Assembly: GCA_026122225.1 (NCBI GenBank)
Contig: JANEZZ010000793.1
Coordinates: 558,001-622,000, forward strand
Direction: 5' to 3'
DNA: 64,000 nucleotides
Source: Heloderma charlesbogerti
Taxonomy: Eukaryota; Chordata; Lepidosauria; Squamata; Helodermatidae
The position numbers and the translations under genes are program-made. How positions within the stretch are numbered: position 1 is the first letter of the stretch; each line of letters starts with the position of its first letter. The notes under the pieces were generated by a model. That model saw only the letters and a program-made list of their open reading frames with translations. It did not search any database and was not told the origin of the DNA. Positions 62,117 through 64,000 of the stretch are shown here, in pieces.

Positions 62117-62827
62117 GAGAAACTAAGAAGGATACAGGTGTAGCTTAACTTGAATCAATGTGGTGACACAATTGATCTCTAATAAAATGGGCACAATTGT
62201 AAATTCTCTCTATACCCTCCATTAAAATAAAATAAAAAATCTGGTGCCATGCACCCTGAGCTCACATTCAACCCAGGTTGATTAGGCTCCTAGCCCCTGC
62301 AAATTCAACCCCCTCCACTAATTTCAGTTGCCAGGTAGAACACCATCCTGGGCTAAGTATATTACAATCATGTTGTTTGTTCCGTAATGAGGCTCATCCT
62401 TTGCCCCAGTTTCTACAGACTGGAGTAAACTGGTGATGAAATGGGTGCTTACTCAAGGCAATCCAGTAAGTCAGCAGCGATAACTAAGCAGATTTGAATG
62501 CCAGGAGCCATCTCCATTTCTCTGCTCAGCTGAACCCTTGGTTCTCATTTAGCAATTTCTAAGTCTGAAAGTAACGATTGGTGCCACACTTGTTTGATGG
62601 AGAGCCCCTGAAGGCCTGAGCATGTGGCAAAATGCAAAGTGTGTCCCAGCCAGCACAACTGTGCTTTGCTCACCTGATTGCCACATCTCGGCCAGAGCAG
62701 TTTTCAGCATACAGTGTGGCCAGGTGAAAAAAGGAAAACACCAAATAAACACTGAATTCCCATCAAGTATTCAAAGCCAGTCCACCTGTCAAGACTGGAA
62801 TAATATTTTATCTCCTAAGGGCATTTC
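62117..62827. other. No recognised feature
   Basis: No gene or transposon ends recognised. Confidence 0.5.
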
Positions 62828-62829
62828 TG

Positions 62830-64000
62830 TTGTTGTTGTTCAGTCGTTAAGTCGTGTCCGGCTCTTTGTGACCCCATGGACCATAGCACGCCAGGCCTTC
62901 CTGTCCTGCGCTCTCTCCCGGAGTGTGCTCAAGTTCATATTCATTGCATCGGTGATGTTATCTAGCCATCTCATCCTCTGCCGTCCCCTTCTCCTGTTGC
63001 CTTCCCAGGCATCTTTCCCAGTATCAGGGTCTTTTCCAGTGAGTTTTCTCTTCGCATTAGGTGGCCAAAATAGTTGAGCTTCAGCTTCAGTATCTGTCGT
63101 TCCAATCAGCACTCAGGGTTGATTTCCTTTAGGATGGACTGATTGGACCTCCTTGCAGTCCAGGGGACTCGTAAGAGTCTTTTCCAGCACCACAGTTTGA
63201 AAGCATCAATTCTTCGGCTCTCAGCCTTCCTTACAGTCCAGCTCTCACAGCCATACATTGCTACTGGGAAAACCATAGCTTTGATTAGACAGACCTTTGT
63301 CGGCAAGGTGATGTCTCTGCTTCTTACTATGCTGTCCAGGTTTGCCATAGCTTTCCTCCCAAAGAGCAAGCGTCTTTTAATTTCATGGCTACAGTCACCA
63401 TCTGCGGTGACCTTGGAGCCCAAGAAAATAAAATGTGTCACTGCTTCCATTTCTTCCCCTTCTATATGCCAGGAAGTGATGGGGCCAGATGCCATGATCT
63501 TTGTTTTTTTAATGTTGAGTTTCAAACCAGCTTTTGCACTCTCCATTTTCACCCTCAGCAAGAGGCTCTTTAGATCCTCTTCGCTTTCTGCCATTAGGAT
63601 GGTATCGTCTGTGTATCTGAGGTTGTTGATAATTCTCCCGGAAATCTTAATTCCGAGCTGTGATTCATCCAACCTGGCGTTTCTCATGATGTACTCTGCA
63701 TATAAATTAAATAAGCAGGGCGACAATGTACAGCCTTGTTGTACTCCTTTCCCAATTTTGAACCAATCGGTTGTTCCACATCCGGTTCTTACTGTTGCTT
63801 CTTGACCCTCCTACAGGTTTCTCAGGAGGTGGTCTGGTACTCCCATCTCTTTCAGAATTTGCCACAGTTTGTTGTGATCCAAATAATCAAAGGCTTTAGC
63901 GTAGTCAATGAAGCAGAAATAGACATTTTTCTGGAATTATCTTGCTTTCTCCATGATCCAGGGAATGTTGGCGATTTGATCTCTAGTTCCTCTGCCTCTT
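62830..64000 (-). mobile_element. BovB LINE 3' half, minus strand, running off the window
   Basis: Begins with the reversed tail TTGTTGTTGTTCAGTCG and continues leftwards in sense through the ORF2 C-terminus, thumb, palm and fingers to the window edge. The tail matches the copies at 36.2, 40.7 and 55.6 kb rather than the 51-54-kb copy. Whether the 5' part exists lies outside the window. Confidence 0.93.
63106..63726 (-). pseudogene. BovB ORF2 palm-thumb segment with YADD changed to YTDD
   Basis: The longest open piece reads SPCLFNLYAEYIMRNARLDE, GRIINNLRYTDDTILMAESE, AGLKLNIKKTKIMASGPITS, FLGSKVTADGDCSHEIKRR, YGCESWTVRKAESRRIDAF and VPWTARRSNQSILKEINP, then stops. The remaining C-terminus lies in another frame at 62840-63112 (KRKLTGKDPDTGKDAWEG, RAQDRKAWRAMVHGVTKS). 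Sequence upstream to 64000 shows finger and palm blocks (FIDYAKAFDY, KIGKGVQQGCTLSP) with frame disruptions. Threonine replaces the usual alanine beside the catalytic aspartates. Inactive. Confidence 0.9.

Noticed and set aside
63143..63805. 220-codon plus-strand frame
   Set aside because: It is the antisense of BovB ORF2, whose RT motifs are on the minus strand.
1..64000. Endogenous retrovirus or other LTR element
   Set aside because: No gag/pol protease or integrase motifs, no paired LTRs and no primer-binding site were recognised; all RT sequences are of the non-LTR type.

Overview
This is eukaryotic, repeat-dense, apparently intergenic DNA. The repeat types point to a squamate reptile (lizard or snake). 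There are several BovB (RTE) LINE copies ending in the tail GTCGGACACGACTGAACAAC. There are also CR1 and L2-type LINEs, a tRNA-derived SINE with a (TAAA)n tail, 5S-rRNA-derived SINEs, and many short non-autonomous DNA transposons with 8-bp (hAT-like) or TTA (Harbinger-like) target duplications. I recognise no host protein-coding exon, functional tRNA or rRNA gene, CRISPR or operon. All long open frames lie in decayed LINEs, antisense to them, or in GC-rich or tandem repeats. Family names come from recognised motifs only, because no library search was possible. Letters (A-M, P, X, Y) are my own labels for families seen more than once or needing a name.

Layout. 0-3.5 kb: L2-like 3' ends; one is split by a hAT-like MITE, which is itself split by a Harbinger-like MITE. 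3.5-10 kb: mostly unique, with a GATA microsatellite, fold-back MITEs and an AC-rich minisatellite. 10.3-11.7 kb: a CpG-rich nested-palindrome MITE (P1) and a hAT-like MITE. 12.5-25 kb: 5S-derived SINEs, a CR1 ORF2 fragment, three same-strand CR1-like Y copies and fold-back MITEs. 26-31 kb: a stack of nested DNA transposons whose insertion points can be checked against uninterrupted copies. 31.5-35.2 kb: a tRNA SINE and a non-LTR reverse transcriptase split by a 0.9-kb insertion. 36-41 kb: BovB 3' ends and an inverted pair of family J. 43.2-47.7 kb: a long L2-type LINE on the minus strand with repeated 5' units, split by MITE P2, whose core is a roughly 0.5-kb palindrome built of smaller palindromes. 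51.2-54.4 kb: a near-full-length but inactivated BovB. 54.5-62 kb: more nested MITEs, L2 pieces and an orphan BovB 5' end. 62.8-64 kb: the 3' half of another BovB, cut by the window edge.

The nearest thing to an undescribed system is family P: MITEs with a hAT-type 8-bp duplication that carry arrays of TACGTA-containing hairpins arranged in one larger palindrome. A similar hairpin sits inside a different hAT-like element at 30.2 kb. Second is a set of 5S-rRNA SINE heads joined to two different LINE tails (CR1-type and L2-type). Gene cooperation cannot be discussed because no host genes were found; the relationships here are transposon-on-transposon.
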